64,000 bases of DNA from CBDHCC01 sp965219235 (lineage in GTDB: Bacteria; Pseudomonadota; Alphaproteobacteria; Sphingomonadales; Sphingomonadaceae): assembly GCA_965219235.1 (NCBI GenBank), contig OZ244721.1, positions 248,001 to 312,000 on the forward strand. The letters are read 5' to 3'. This document shows positions 49,929-61,560 of this stretch, in pieces. How positions within the stretch are numbered: position 1 is the stretch's first letter; every line of letters starts with the position of its first letter. The notes under the pieces are model-generated. The model had not been told where the DNA came from, searched no databases, and was given only the letters and a program-made list of their open reading frames with translations. Both the position numbers and the translations under genes were made by a program.

Positions 49929-52252
49929 TCCACCCTGTCGCCTTCGTCGGCCGTTACGGAGGCGTCCTCCTCCTTCACCGTGGGCGGGGCCGGCGTGATC
50001 TCGAAGCCGAGCTCGCCCGCCGCCTCGTCCTTCAGATGGACCTTGACCTCGCCGCCATGGACCAGCTTGCCGAACAACAGCTCCTCGGCCAGCGGCTGCT
50101 TGATCTTCTCCTGGATCAGGCGACCCATCGGCCGCGCGCCGTAGAGCCGGTCGTAGCCCTTGGCCGTCAGCCAGTTCTTGGCGGGTTCGTCCACCTCGAT
50201 GTGCACGTTGCGGTCGGCCAGCTGCAGCTCCAGCTCGAGCACGAACTTGTCGACCACGCGGGCGACCACCTCCGGCGGCAGATAGCCGAAGGCGACGATC
50301 GCATCGAGCCGGTTGCGGAACTCCGGCGTGAACATCCGCTTCACCGCCTCCTCGGACACGTCCTCGCGGTTCTGGAGGCCGAAGCCCACGCCCTCGCGCT
50401 CCATGTCCGACGCGCCCGCGTTGGTGGTCATGATGAGCACCGTGTTGCGGAAATCAACGGTCTTGCCGTGGTGATCGGTCAGTTTTCCGTTGTCCATCAC
50501 CTGCAACAGGATGTTGAACAGGTCCGGGTGCGCCTTCTCGATCTCGTCGAGCAGCAGGACCGAGTGCGGATTCTGGTCCACCGCGTCGGTCAGCAGCCCG
50601 CCCTGGTCGTAGCCGACATAGCCCGGAGGCGCGCCGATCAGGCGGCTGACCGAGTGGCGCTCCATATACTCGCTCATGTCGAATCGTTGGAGCGGGATGC
50701 CCATCAGCTCGGCGAGCTGGCGCGCCACCTCGGTCTTGCCGACGCCGGTCGGGCCGGAGAACAGGTAGTTGCCGATCGGCTTCATCGGGTCGCGCAGGCC
50801 CGCTCGGCTGAGCTTCATGGCCGACGCCAGCGTGTCGATCGCCGCGTCCTGCCCGAACACGACCCGCTTCAGGTCCTTGTCCAGGTTCATCAGCGTGTTC
50901 TTGTCGTCGGAGCTGACCGACTTGGGCGGGATGCGCGCCATGGTGGCGATCACCGCCTCGATCTCGGCCGTGCCGATGGTGGTCTTCCGCTTGGACGGCG
51001 GCACGAGCATCTGCATGGCGCCGACCTCGTCCACCACGTCGATCGCCTTGTCGGGCAGCTTGCGGTCGTTGATGTAGCGCGCCGACAGCTCGACCGCCGC
51101 CTTGATGGCGTCGGGGGTGTATTTGACGTGGTGATGCTCCTCGAAGGCGGAGCGCAGGCCGGCCAGGATGGCGATCGTGTCCTCGATCGACGGCTCGTTC
51201 ACGTCGATCTTCTGGAACCGGCGGAGCAGCGCCCGGTCCTTTTCGAAGTGGTTGCGGAACTCCTTGTAGGTGGTCGATCCGATGCAGCGGATCTGGCCTC
51301 CGGACAGGGCGGGCTTCAACAGGTTCGACGCGTCCATCGCGCCGCCGCTGGTCGCTCCCGCGCCGATGACCGTGTGGATCTCGTCGATGAACAGGATGGC
51401 GTCGGGCAGCTTCTCCAGCTCGCCCATCACCTGCTTCAGCCGCTCCTCGAAGTCGCCGCGATAGCGCGTGCCGGCGAGCAGAGCGCCCATGTCGAGCGCG
51501 TAGATCACGGCGGGCTTCAGCACCTCGGGCACGTCGCCCTCGACGATCTTGCGCGCCAGGCCCTCGGCGATGGCGGTCTTGCCGACGCCCGGATCGCCCA
51601 CATAGAGCGGGTTGTTCTTCGACCGGCGGCAGAGGATCTGGACGGTGCGGTCCACCTCCGCCCCGCGCCCGATCAGCGGGTCGATGCGGCCGTCCTTGGC
51701 CTTCTGGTTCAGGTCGACCGCGAACTGGGCGAGCGCGGACTCCTTCTTGCCCTTGTCGCTCTTGCCCTCCTTCTCGTCCGCGCCCACCGGCGGCGTGCTG
51801 GCGCCCGGCGCGGCGTTCTTGGCGACGCCGTGCGAGATGAACGAGACCGCGTCCAGGCGGCTCATGTCCTGCTGCTGCAGGAAATAGACGGCGTAGCTCT
51901 CCTTCTCGGCGAACAGGGCGACGAGCACGTTGGCGCCCGTCACCGCGTCGCGGCCGGACGACTGGACGTGCAGGATGGCGCGCTGCACCACGCGCTGGAA
52001 GCCGCTGGTGGGCGAGGGGTCGATCGGATCGCCGACCTTGAGCGCGTCGAGCTCGCTGTCGAGATACTGGATGACGGTGCCCTTCAACTCGGCCGTCTTC
52101 ACGCCGCACGCCTCCATGACGGCGGACGCGTGCTCGTCATCCGTCAGCGCCAGGAGCAGGTGCTCCAGCGTGGCGTATTCGTGGCGGCGCTCGGCGGCCT
52201 GGGCGAGCGCGTTGTGGAGGGTCTCCTCCAGTTCGGGCGCGAAGGATGGCAT
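49925..52252 (-). CDS. clpA: ATP-dependent Clp protease ATP-binding subunit ClpA
   Basis: 775 aa from ATG 52252 (MPSFAPELEETLHNALAQAA). N-domain, D1 with Walker A GDPGVGKTAIAEGL and Walker B ILFIDEIHTVIGAG, and D2 with GPTGVGKTEVARQLAEL and VLLLDEIEKAHPD. The IGL-type ClpP-contact loop is expected in D2 between these. An alphaproteobacterial insertion rich in Lys/Glu (ADEKEGKSDKGKKES) separates the N-domain from D1. Unfolds proteins for ClpP, usually with the adaptor ClpS; no clpS is present next to it here. Confidence 0.96.
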   Translation of the reverse strand: MPSFAPELEETLHNALAQAAERRHEYATLEHLLLALTDDEHASAVMEACGVKTAELKGTVIQYLDSELDALKVGDPIDPSPTSGFQRVVQRAILHVQSSGRDAVTGANVLVALFAEKESYAVYFLQQQDMSRLDAVSFISHGVAKNAAPGASTPPVGADEKEGKSDKGKKESALAQFAVDLNQKAKDGRIDPLIGRGAEVDRTVQILCRRSKNNPLYVGDPGVGKTAIAEGLARKIVEGDVPEVLKPAVIYALDMGALLAGTRYRGDFEERLKQVMGELEKLPDAILFIDEIHTVIGAGATSGGAMDASNLLKPALSGGQIRCIGSTTYKEFRNHFEKDRALLRRFQKIDVNEPSIEDTIAILAGLRSAFEEHHHVKYTPDAIKAAVELSARYINDRKLPDKAIDVVDEVGAMQMLVPPSKRKTTIGTAEIEAVIATMARIPPKSVSSDDKNTLMNLDKDLKRVVFGQDAAIDTLASAMKLSRAGLRDPMKPIGNYLFSGPTGVGKTEVARQLAELMGIPLQRFDMSEYMERHSVSRLIGAPPGYVGYDQGGLLTDAVDQNPHSVLLLDEIEKAHPDLFNILLQVMDNGKLTDHHGKTVDFRNTVLIMTTNAGASDMEREGVGFGLQNREDVSEEAVKRMFTPEFRNRLDAIVAFGYLPPEVVARVVDKFVLELELQLADRNVHIEVDEPAKNWLTAKGYDRLYGARPMGRLIQEKIKQPLAEELLFGKLVHGGEVKVHLKDEAAGELGFEITPAPPTVKEEDASVTADEGDRVD

Positions 52253-52354
52253 GGGGCTCTCCGGTGGCGGCCGGCAACGGGCGGGCCGCTCTGTGGATGC
52301 CAATATGCGGTCGGGCGGGGCGGGGTGCAAGGAAGGGTGGTCGTGGCCCCGTCG

Positions 52355-52474
52355 CCGTCATCCCCGCGCAGGCGGGGATCCATGTTCCGGACCGACGGGC
52401 ACGACGCGGTGTCGCAGAACGGGCTCGACCCCCGAGCGTTCAGTGCGTGGATCCCCGCCTTCGCGGGGATGACG
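52355..52474. repeat. R1 palindromic repeat pair
   Basis: CGTCATCCCCGCGCAGGCGG facing CCGCCTTCGCGGGGATGACG, with ~60 nt between. Lies between clpA and the DUF1192 gene. Confidence 0.9.
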
Positions 52475-52494
52475 AGGTGAGGATTCCCCCCCTC

Positions 52495-52683
52495 CTACCG
52501 CCGGAACAGCTCGTCCGCGCTCGATCGGTGGGCGGAGGCGACCGCCCGGCGCCGCTCGGTCCGCGCGATCTCCGTTCGCAGGCGTACGATGCGCTGGTCG
52601 CAGTCCGCCGGCGACAGCGCGTCCAGGTCCTCCGCCTCCAGCAGGCGGAGCGGTTCGGAGGGGCGGGGCTCGTCGGCGTCCAT
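52495..52683 (-). CDS. DUF1192 family small protein
   Basis: 62 aa, too short to stand out by length but a good family match: LRLLEAEDLDALSPADCDQR, IVRLRTEIARTERRRA and the ending SSADELFRR. Predicted helical hairpin or coiled coil. Function unknown; in alphaproteobacteria it commonly sits next to an NAD(P)H-quinone oxidoreductase gene and trcR, as here. Divergent from the oxidoreductase. Confidence 0.85.
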   Translation of the reverse strand: MDADEPRPSEPLRLLEAEDLDALSPADCDQRIVRLRTEIARTERRRAVASAHRSSADELFRR

Positions 52684-52761
52684 CGACGGGCACGTTGACC
52701 GGGCTGGGCCGCGTGTCAATAAGCGGCGGGATCGCCACCGCACGCCAGAAGGGGGACGCGC

Positions 52762-53796
52762 GTGACCAGCCGGACGATGGAGCAGCCGACCGCCGTGGCG
52801 GGCCTTCCCGCGACCATGCGCGCGATCGACCCCGACGCGCCGGGCGGGCCGGAGGTGCTGCGCGCGGTGGACCGGCCGGTGCCCGCGCCGGGCGCCGGCG
52901 AGGTGCTGATCCGCGTCGCCGCCGCCGGGGTGAACCGCCCCGACGTGCTGCAGCGGCGCGGCGCCTATCCGCCGCCGCCGGGCGCGCCCTCCATCCTGGG
53001 CCTGGAATGCGCGGGCGAGGTCGTGGCGCTGGGCGAGGGCGTGGAGGACGCGCTGCTGGGACAGCGCGTCATGGCGCTGGTCGCCGGCGGCGCCTATGCC
53101 GACTATTGCGTGGCCCCCGCCGGACAGTGCCTCCCCGTCCCCGACGCCCTGTCGATGGCGGAGGCGGCGGCGATGCCCGAGACGCTGTTCACCGTCTGGA
53201 CCAACCTGTTCGAGCGCGCTTACGCGGTCGAGGGCGACCGGGTGCTCGTCCATGGCGGCACCAGCGGCATCGGCACGATGGCGGTGGCGCTCGGCCGCGT
53301 CTTCGGGCTGACCACCTACGTCACCTGCGGGTCGGACGCCAAGTGCGCCGAGGCCGTGCGCTGGGGCGCGGACGCGGCGATCAACTACCGGACGGAGGAC
53401 TTCGTCGAGCGGGTGAACGCGCTCACCGACGGGCGGGGCGTGAACGCGGTGCTCGACATGGTCGGCGGCGACTACGTGCCTCGCAACCTCGCCTGCCTGG
53501 CGGACGAGGGCCGCCACGTCTCCATCGCCTTCCAGGGCGGGGCGGAGGCGACGGTGTCGGTGGTCGACATCATGCGCAAGCGCCTGACGCTCACCGGCTC
53601 GACGCTGCGCGCGCGCTCGGTCGAGTTCAAGTCGATGGTCGCCGACGAGATCGCCCGCACCGTCGGCCCGCACCTGGCGGCGGGCGCGCTCCGGCCCGCC
53701 ATGGACCGGGTGTTCCCGCTCGAGGACGCCGCCGCCGCCCACGCGCGGATGGAGGCGGGCGAGCACATGGGCAAGATCGTGCTGGCGGTGGAGTGA
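52762..53796 (+). CDS. NAD(P)H-quinone oxidoreductase (zinc-independent MDR)
   Basis: 344 aa from GTG 52762, with GGGGG upstream. Quinone oxidoreductase-type MDR (PIG3/QorA-like): VAAAGVNRPDVLQRRGAYPP, LGLECAGEVVALGEG, nucleotide-binding VLVHGGTSGIGTMAVALG and LTLTGSTLRARSVEFK. No zinc ligands. Reduces quinones with NADPH, probably in detoxification. Followed by a hairpin terminator before trcR. Confidence 0.9.
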   Translation: MTSRTMEQPTAVAGLPATMRAIDPDAPGGPEVLRAVDRPVPAPGAGEVLIRVAAAGVNRPDVLQRRGAYPPPPGAPSILGLECAGEVVALGEGVEDALLGQRVMALVAGGAYADYCVAPAGQCLPVPDALSMAEAAAMPETLFTVWTNLFERAYAVEGDRVLVHGGTSGIGTMAVALGRVFGLTTYVTCGSDAKCAEAVRWGADAAINYRTEDFVERVNALTDGRGVNAVLDMVGGDYVPRNLACLADEGRHVSIAFQGGAEATVSVVDIMRKRLTLTGSTLRARSVEFKSMVADEIARTVGPHLAAGALRPAMDRVFPLEDAAAAHARMEAGEHMGKIVLAVE

Positions 53797-53858
53797 AGCG
53801 GACGCGGGCCGGACCGCTTGCTCCGACGGCCCCGATCCCCTATCCCGGACCATGACGC

Positions 53859-53888
53859 GGCCGCTCCGGGAAGGGGCGGCCCCTTTTG
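53859..53888 (+). terminator. Rho-independent terminator between quinone oxidoreductase and trcR
   Basis: GGCCGCTCC-GGGAA-GGGGCGGCC, a 9-bp stem (one G-T pair) with a 5-nt loop, followed by CCTTTT. It ends 15 bp before the trcR ATG, so it may also act as a leader element for trcR. Confidence 0.75.
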
Positions 53889-53903
53889 TTTCGGGAGCAC
53901 ACC

Positions 53904-54587
53904 ATGGCCACGCCGCTGATGCCGCACGCCACCGCCGCCTGGCTGGTCGAGAACACCGCCATCACCTTTGAACAGATCGCCCGGTTCTGCGGCCTGCACA
54001 TCCTGGAGGTGCAGGCGATCGCCGACGACACCGCCGGCACGAAGCTGACCGGGCGCGACCCCCTGCGCGCCCACGAGCTCACCCAGGAGGAGATCGACCG
54101 CGCGCAGGCGGACCCCACCCACGCACTCCAGCTCACCGCCGGGCCGGAGCGGGTGACGCGCACGAAGGGGCCGCGCTACACGCCGGTGTCGAAGCGCGCG
54201 GAAAAGCCGGACGGCATCGCCTGGCTGATCCGCAACCACCCGGAGCTCTCCGACGCGCAGATCGGCAAGCTGATCGGCACCACGCGCACGACGATCAACG
54301 CGATCCGCGACAAGAGCCACTGGAACATCGCCAACATCGTGCCCAAGGACCCGGTGACGCTGGGCCTCACCACGCAACGCGAACTGGACGCGAACGTCGC
54401 CCGGGCGGCCAAGAAGGCCGGCATCGAGGCGCCGACCGACGAGCGCATCGACACCGACCGCGCGGCGCTGCTCGAGGAGCTGAAGGCCGAGCGCGAGGCC
54501 GCCGCCCGCGCGCCGGAGGAGGCGGTCGGCCAGGCGGTCGCGGAGAAGTCGGGCTATATCGATCCGAACTCGATCTTCCGCAGCTGA
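53904..54587 (+). CDS. trcR: Cell-cycle transcriptional regulator TrcR (DUF1013)
   Basis: 227 aa from ATG 53904 (GGGAG upstream), starting MATPLMPHATAAWLVENTAI. Helix-turn-helix-like segments are TFEQIARFCGLHILEVQAIA and SDAQIGKLIGTTRTTINAIR. KDPVTLGLTTQRELDANVAR is the conserved C-terminal part. In Caulobacter TrcR associates with sigma73 RNA polymerase at many promoters. Highly conserved across alphaproteobacteria. Normal length. Confidence 0.92.
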   Translation: MATPLMPHATAAWLVENTAITFEQIARFCGLHILEVQAIADDTAGTKLTGRDPLRAHELTQEEIDRAQADPTHALQLTAGPERVTRTKGPRYTPVSKRAEKPDGIAWLIRNHPELSDAQIGKLIGTTRTTINAIRDKSHWNIANIVPKDPVTLGLTTQRELDANVARAAKKAGIEAPTDERIDTDRAALLEELKAEREAAARAPEEAVGQAVAEKSGYIDPNSIFRS

Positions 54588-54795
54588 CAAGGCGCCGAAT
54601 GCCCTCCGCCGGAGAAGGGGCGCGGTTCTGAACAAATGGTGCCAGATAGGCTAGGTACTGGGTGCGAAGTTCGTGCGACCTGCTCACCTCCAGCCAGCCG
54701 GCGATGCGCTCGGCGGGAGCGGGGGCGGCGGCGGAGCGGTCATGTCATGGGCGACGGACTGGCGCGGGCACGGTGTGCGGCGCTAGGGAGGGCGG

Positions 54796-55101
54796 ATGAC
54801 CCGCCGGCTCCTTCCGCTCCTCCTCTGCGTGGTCTCGGCCTGCGCGGTCACGCCGCGCGCGCAGCTGGCGGCGGGGTTGCGGGACGCGGGGCTGTCGCAG
54901 GGGGTGTCGGACTGCATGGCGGGGCGGATGGTCGACCGGCTCTCGCTGCTCCAGCTGCGCCGCATCGCCGGCCTGCCCAAGGCGAGGTCGTCGGAGTCGG
55001 TCGACCAGTTCCTCCACCGGCTGCGCGCGCTCAAGGACCCGGAGATCGTCGGGGTGGCCACCAGCTCGGCGGCGCTCTGCGCGAGCGGGCTGGCGGGGTA
55101 G
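54796..55101 (+). CDS. Hypothetical lipoprotein
   Basis: 101 aa with a short lipoprotein-type signal (RLLPLLLCVVSACAVTP). The mature part is helical: LRDAGLSQGVSDCMAGRMVD, RLSLLQLRRIAGL, VDQFLHRLRALKDPEIVGVA. Two further cysteines. Resembles small exported proteins seen in sphingomonads; function unknown. Confidence 0.65.
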   Translation: MTRRLLPLLLCVVSACAVTPRAQLAAGLRDAGLSQGVSDCMAGRMVDRLSLLQLRRIAGLPKARSSESVDQFLHRLRALKDPEIVGVATSSAALCASGLAG

Positions 55102-55105
55102 AGGA

Positions 55106-55234
55106 GTTCCTCCCCAAGCTTGTCTTGGGGAGGGGACCGCCGAAGGCGGTGGAGGGGCGCGGCACCGAACCCCTCCACCACGCCGCTTCGCGCCGCGGTC
55201 CCCCTCCCCGAGGCAAGCTCGGGGAGGAACGGCT
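55106..55234. repeat. R7 palindromic repeat pair
   Basis: CTCCCCAAGCTTGTCTTGGG with GAGGGGACCGCCGAAGGCGG faces a CCGCGGTCCCCCTCCCCGAG arm with GCAAGCTCGGGGAGG. Between the lipoprotein gene and sucC. Confidence 0.86.
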
Positions 55235-55300
55235 GCCCGCCCTGGACCTATCGCCTCCTCCGTGCTTTGTGAGGGCAATCCCCAACCGACGCGAGGCCCC

Positions 55301-56497
<1,197 letters not shown>

Positions 56498-56506
56498 TCT
56501 CCGCCT

Positions 56507-56588
56507 CCGCTCACGCTGAGCCTGTCGAAGCGTCTTGCGGCCGTGAGGCTGGTGGAAAGAGGGCTTCGACAGGCTCAGCCTGAGCGGA
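56507..56588. repeat. R3 palindromic repeat pair
   Basis: CCGCTCACGCTGAGCCTGTC with GAAGC faces GGCTTCGACAGGCTCAGCCT with GAGCGG, ~35-nt spacer. Between convergent genes. Confidence 0.88.
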
Positions 56589-56606
56589 TCTCGTCCGAAA
56601 CGGCCC

Positions 56607-57008
56607 TTAGAGGATCGGGCGGATCGGGGTGATGTCGTAGCCGGCGGCGGCCGCCTGCTCGATCAGCGTGTCCGCCGCGTCTCCCGAGTGCGAGCGGGCG
56701 AGCGCCCACAGGAAGGTGGAGCGCGTGCCCGACCGGCAGAATGCGAGCACCGGGCCGGTCGACGCGTCCATCGCGGCCGCCATCCCATCCACTGTTTCGC
56801 GCGTGGGGCCGGTCGGGTCCATCGGCAGGGAAAGATAGGTCATGCCCGCCGCCTCCGCCGCCGCGCGGATGGCCGCGTCGGTGGGTTGACCGGCCTCCTC
56901 GTTGTCCGGACGGTTGTTGACGAGCGTGGTGAAACCACCGGCCGCCGCTGCGCGCACATCGTCGGGGGTGAGCTGGGAGGCGAAGGTGGGGGTGAGGGGG
57001 CGGATCAT
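56607..57008 (-). CDS. TIGR01244 family phosphatase/sulfurtransferase-like protein
   Basis: 133 aa. Contains the cysteine-phosphatase P-loop AFCRSGTRST (C-x5-R) and the preceding LPMDPTGPT loop. FTTLVNNRPDNEEAGQPTD is the typical N-terminal motif of the DUF442/BLH-type domain. In relatives it is fused to or works with a persulfide dioxygenase in sulfide oxidation. Here it is alone. Activity (phosphatase or thiosulfate transferase) undecided. Confidence 0.88.
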   Translation of the reverse strand: MIRPLTPTFASQLTPDDVRAAAAGGFTTLVNNRPDNEEAGQPTDAAIRAAAEAAGMTYLSLPMDPTGPTRETVDGMAAAMDASTGPVLAFCRSGTRSTFLWALARSHSGDAADTLIEQAAAAGYDITPIRPIL

Positions 57009-57025
57009 GGCCCCGGTATAGAAGC

Positions 57026-57162
57026 CCTCTCCCCTTTAGGGGAGAGGGTTGGGAGAGGGGAGTCGTCGATGGGTCGGGCGCGCTCTGTCCAAACGATGCG
57101 CCCCTCTCCCTTCCGCGCCTCCGGCGCTCCCTCCCTCTCCCCTGAAGGGGAGAGGGCTGTTC

Positions 57163-57163
<1 letters not shown>
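57026..57163. repeat. R5 palindromic repeat pair
   Basis: CCCTCTCCCCTTTAGGGGAG with AGGG faces CCCTCTCCCCTGAAGGGGAG with AGGG, with inner GGGAGAGGGG and CCCCTCTCCC arms. It lies between the TIGR01244 gene and the recQ stop. Confidence 0.88.
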
Positions 57164-58941
<1,778 letters not shown>

Positions 58942-58942
58942 T

Positions 58943-59084
58943 ACTCCCCTCCCTGCAAGGGAGGGGCTGGGGGTGGGTGCGAGCCGCAGGCGAGCTGCGG
59001 AGCAAAGCGGCAAGCTCCCTGGCTCGGCTGCGCCTTCGCCACCCACCCCTCGATCCCCTCCCTGAAAGGGAGGGGAGGTGCTTG
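58943..59084. repeat. R4 palindromic repeat pair
   Basis: CTCCCCTCCCTGCAAGGGAG with GGGCTGGGGGTGGGTG faces CCACCCACCCCTCGATCCCC with TCCCTGAAAGGGAGGGGAGG. Its left arm carries the recQ ribosome-binding site. Confidence 0.9.
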
Positions 59085-59120
59085 GTGCGGCTCGATGTCG
59101 ATCATCGAAGTCACTCTATC

Positions 59121-59214
59121 GTGCTCCTGCGAAAGCAGGAGCCCATTGCCGTTTCAACTGGGTACGCCCTCTCCATGCTGAACCCGCAATAGGCTCCTGC
59201 CTGCGCAGGAGCAC
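59121..59214. repeat. R2 palindromic element, diverged copy of 94 nt
   Basis: Same terminal hairpins as the other R2 copies (GTGCTCCTGCGAAAGCAGG at the left; right arm CCTGCCTGCGCAGGAGCAC with one change). The core shares only the outer TATTGCGGGT-type sequence. Intergenic between recQ and the Atm1-type exporter. Confidence 0.88.
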
Positions 59215-59241
59215 GAATGGTTCCTGGCACGATCGGAACCC

Positions 59242-61068
59242 TCACTCCGCCGCCACCTCTTCACGCTCCTCCTCCTCCTCGCGTTCCGACGCCTGCCGCT
59301 CCCACATCTCCGCGTACAGTCCGCCCGCCGCCAGCAGCGCCCCGTGCCGGCCGCGCTCCACCACGCGGCCGTCGTCCATCACCACGATCTCGTCGGCGTC
59401 CGCGATGGTCGACAGGCGGTGGGCGATGACCAGCGTGCTCCGCCCCCGCTCGACGCGCTTGATGACCGACTGGATCTCCGCCTCCGTGCGGCTGTCGAGC
59501 GCGCTGGTCGCCTCGTCGAGCAGCAGGATCGGCGGGTCCTTCAACAGCGTGCGCGCGATCGCCACGCGCTGCTTCTCGCCGCCCGACAGCTTCAGCCCAC
59601 GCTCGCCGACCTCGGTGTCATAACCCTGGGGCAGGCTCTCGATGAAGTCGTGGATCGCGGCCCCCCGGGCGGCGGCGACCACCTCGTCGTGCGTGGCACC
59701 CTCGCGGCCATAGGCGATGTTGTAGCCGATGGTGTCGTTGAACAGCACGCTGTCCTGCGGCACGATGCCGATGGCCGCGCGCAAGGTGGTCTGCTGCACC
59801 CGGGCGATGTCCTGGCCGTCGATCAGGATGCGGCCGGCCTGCGGGTCGTAGAAGCGGAAGAGCAGCCGGCCGATGGTGGACTTGCCCGCGCCAGAGGGGC
59901 CGACGATCGCCACCGTCTTGCCCGGCGGAACGGCGATGTCGACGCCCTTCAGGATCTGCCGGTCGGGCTCATAGCCGAAGCGCACGCCCTCGAACCGCAC
60001 ATGGCCCGCGCCGACCCTGAGCGGCGGCGCGCCGGGCTGGTCCACCACCTCGGGCGCGGTGTCGACCAGGTCGAACATCGCGGCCATGTCGATCACCCCC
60101 TGGCGCACGGTGCGATAGACCATGCCGAGCAGGTCGAGCGGGCGGAAGAGCTGCGCCAGCAGCGTGTTGACCAGCACCACGTCGCCCGCCGAGAACTGAC
60201 CCCGGCTCCAGCCCCAGACGCTGTAGGCCATCGCGCCGCTCATCATCAGGTTGGTGATCAGCGCCTGGCCGATGTTGAGCCAGGCGAGCGAATTCTCGTT
60301 CTTGACCGCCGCTTTGGCGTAGCGGTGGGTGGACTCCGCATAACGGTCCAGCTCGCGCTGTTCGGCGGTGAAGTACTTGACGGTCTCGTAGTTCAGCAGG
60401 CTGTCCACCGCGCGCGCCGCCGCCCCGGTGTCGAGGTCGTTCATCTCGGCCCGCAGCTTGTTGCGCCAGTCGGTCACGATCCGCGTGAAGGTGATGTAGG
60501 CCACCACCATCACGGCGGTCGCCGCCACCAGCTCCCATCCGAACTTGATCCAGAAGGTGACGCCGACCGCGATCAGCTCGAGCAGCGTGGGCGCGATGTT
60601 GAACAGCAGGAAATAGAGCATGATGTCGATGCTCTTGGTGCCGCGCTCGATGATCTTGGAGACGGCACCCGTCCGCCGCGCGAGGTGGAAGCGCAGCGAC
60701 AGCTTGTGCAGATGCTCGAACGAATGTTCGGCCAGCGCGCGGGTGGCGTCCTGCCCGACGCGCTCGAACACCACGTTGCGGATGTTGTCGAAGAAGGTGC
60801 CGCCGAACCGCGCGGCGGCGTAGGCGACGACCAGCGCGATGGCGACCGTCGCGGCCTCGCCGACCGCGCCGCCGGCGATCCGGTTGATCGCTCCGGCATA
60901 GGCGAAGCCCATCAGGAAGGGCACCGCCTTGCCGATCACGACCAGGACCATGGCGAGCACCACCCGCCGCTTCATCTCCGGCGCGCCGGCGGGCCACATA
61001 TAGGGGAGGAAGCGGCGCAGCGTGGCGAGCGAGAACTCGGCACCCCCGGCCGCGGGCGTGGTCGTCAT
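59242..61068 (-). CDS. Atm1/HMT1-type ABC exporter (fused permease-ATPase)
   Basis: 608 aa half-transporter. Six membrane helices in the first ~330 residues, with the Atm1-typical LLNYETVKYFTAEQRELDRY after helix 4 and RNVVFERVGQDATR earlier. ATPase: GPSGAGKSTIGRLLFRFYDP, LSGGEKQRVAIARTLL, ILLLDEATSALD, and VIAHRLST. The C-terminal tail is a run of Glu/Arg. Relatives export glutathione-linked persulfides or heavy-metal conjugates, tied to Fe-S assembly and metal tolerance. Monocistronic. Confidence 0.92.
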   Translation of the reverse strand: MTTTPAAGGAEFSLATLRRFLPYMWPAGAPEMKRRVVLAMVLVVIGKAVPFLMGFAYAGAINRIAGGAVGEAATVAIALVVAYAAARFGGTFFDNIRNVVFERVGQDATRALAEHSFEHLHKLSLRFHLARRTGAVSKIIERGTKSIDIMLYFLLFNIAPTLLELIAVGVTFWIKFGWELVAATAVMVVAYITFTRIVTDWRNKLRAEMNDLDTGAAARAVDSLLNYETVKYFTAEQRELDRYAESTHRYAKAAVKNENSLAWLNIGQALITNLMMSGAMAYSVWGWSRGQFSAGDVVLVNTLLAQLFRPLDLLGMVYRTVRQGVIDMAAMFDLVDTAPEVVDQPGAPPLRVGAGHVRFEGVRFGYEPDRQILKGVDIAVPPGKTVAIVGPSGAGKSTIGRLLFRFYDPQAGRILIDGQDIARVQQTTLRAAIGIVPQDSVLFNDTIGYNIAYGREGATHDEVVAAARGAAIHDFIESLPQGYDTEVGERGLKLSGGEKQRVAIARTLLKDPPILLLDEATSALDSRTEAEIQSVIKRVERGRSTLVIAHRLSTIADADEIVVMDDGRVVERGRHGALLAAGGLYAEMWERQASEREEEEEREEVAAE

Positions 61069-61256
61069 GGATCACGATGTAGGGTGATCGATCCCTACGT
61101 GCCACTGGCCGGAGGCGGATGATCGACTGAGGGTGTTCCGCAGCGGAGGTCTTGTCCGACCACAAGGTGGGATCGCGCGCCACATCTCGGTAACCAGGTC
61201 CCGACGCGGAGAGTGGCATCAGCTCCGACGCGGTGGGTTGGAGGCGCGATCCTCGT

Positions 61257-61274
61257 TTGGCACGCCCCGTGCAA
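61257..61274 (+). promoter_or_regulatory. Sigma54-type (-24/-12) promoter
   Basis: TTTGGCACGCCCCGTGCAAC keeps the GG (61259-61260) and GC (61271-61272) of the sigma54 consensus with exactly 10 nt between, and the TGGCAC core. The expected transcription start is about 12 nt after the GC, ~45 nt upstream of the first microprotein. An enhancer-binding activator would be needed; none is encoded in the window. Confidence 0.7.
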
Positions 61275-61329
61275 CGTCGTTCATGTCCCCGAAATCCTTC
61301 GCCGGGACCCGCCAACAAGGAGACCTCTC

Positions 61330-61422
61330 ATGTTCCTCGCCGCCCGCTTCCAGACCGCCCTCGTGTCCGTCCTCGGCGCGCTCCTGATGTCCAGCGTCAT
61401 GATCGGCGCGGCCATCGCCTGA
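61330..61422 (+). CDS. Single-helix microprotein A (30 aa)
   Basis: A 30-aa ORF starting MFLAARFQTALV, one predicted transmembrane helix (residues ~10-30), with AAGGAGA ideally spaced 6 nt before ATG. It is similar to the next ORF in length, position of the Arg, the L-V-S core and the S-S pair, so the two are probably tandem paralogues. It follows a sigma54-type promoter and precedes a PspC-domain gene. No described family recalled. Confidence 0.65.
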   Translation: MFLAARFQTALVSVLGALLMSSVMIGAAIA

Positions 61423-61454
61423 GCCGTCCAGCCCTTTCCGAACGGAGTTCCACC

Positions 61455-61544
61455 ATGTTCGCCACCCGTCTGTCCACCAACCTCGTCTCGCTGATCGCCG
61501 CGCTCGTGCTGTCGAGCGCCCTGATCTCCGCCACCCTGATCTGA
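61455..61544 (+). CDS. Single-helix microprotein B (29 aa)
   Basis: 29 aa starting MFATRLSTNLVSL with one hydrophobic helix ending ISATLI. CGGAG lies 7-8 nt upstream of ATG. Aligned to microprotein A it shares MF, A, R, T, LVS, AL, SS and A-type positions. 32 bp after A and 16 bp before pspC. Function unknown; inner-membrane location is predicted. Confidence 0.65.
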   Translation: MFATRLSTNLVSLIAALVLSSALISATLI

Positions 61545-61560
61545 AGGAAACCCAAGTCCC

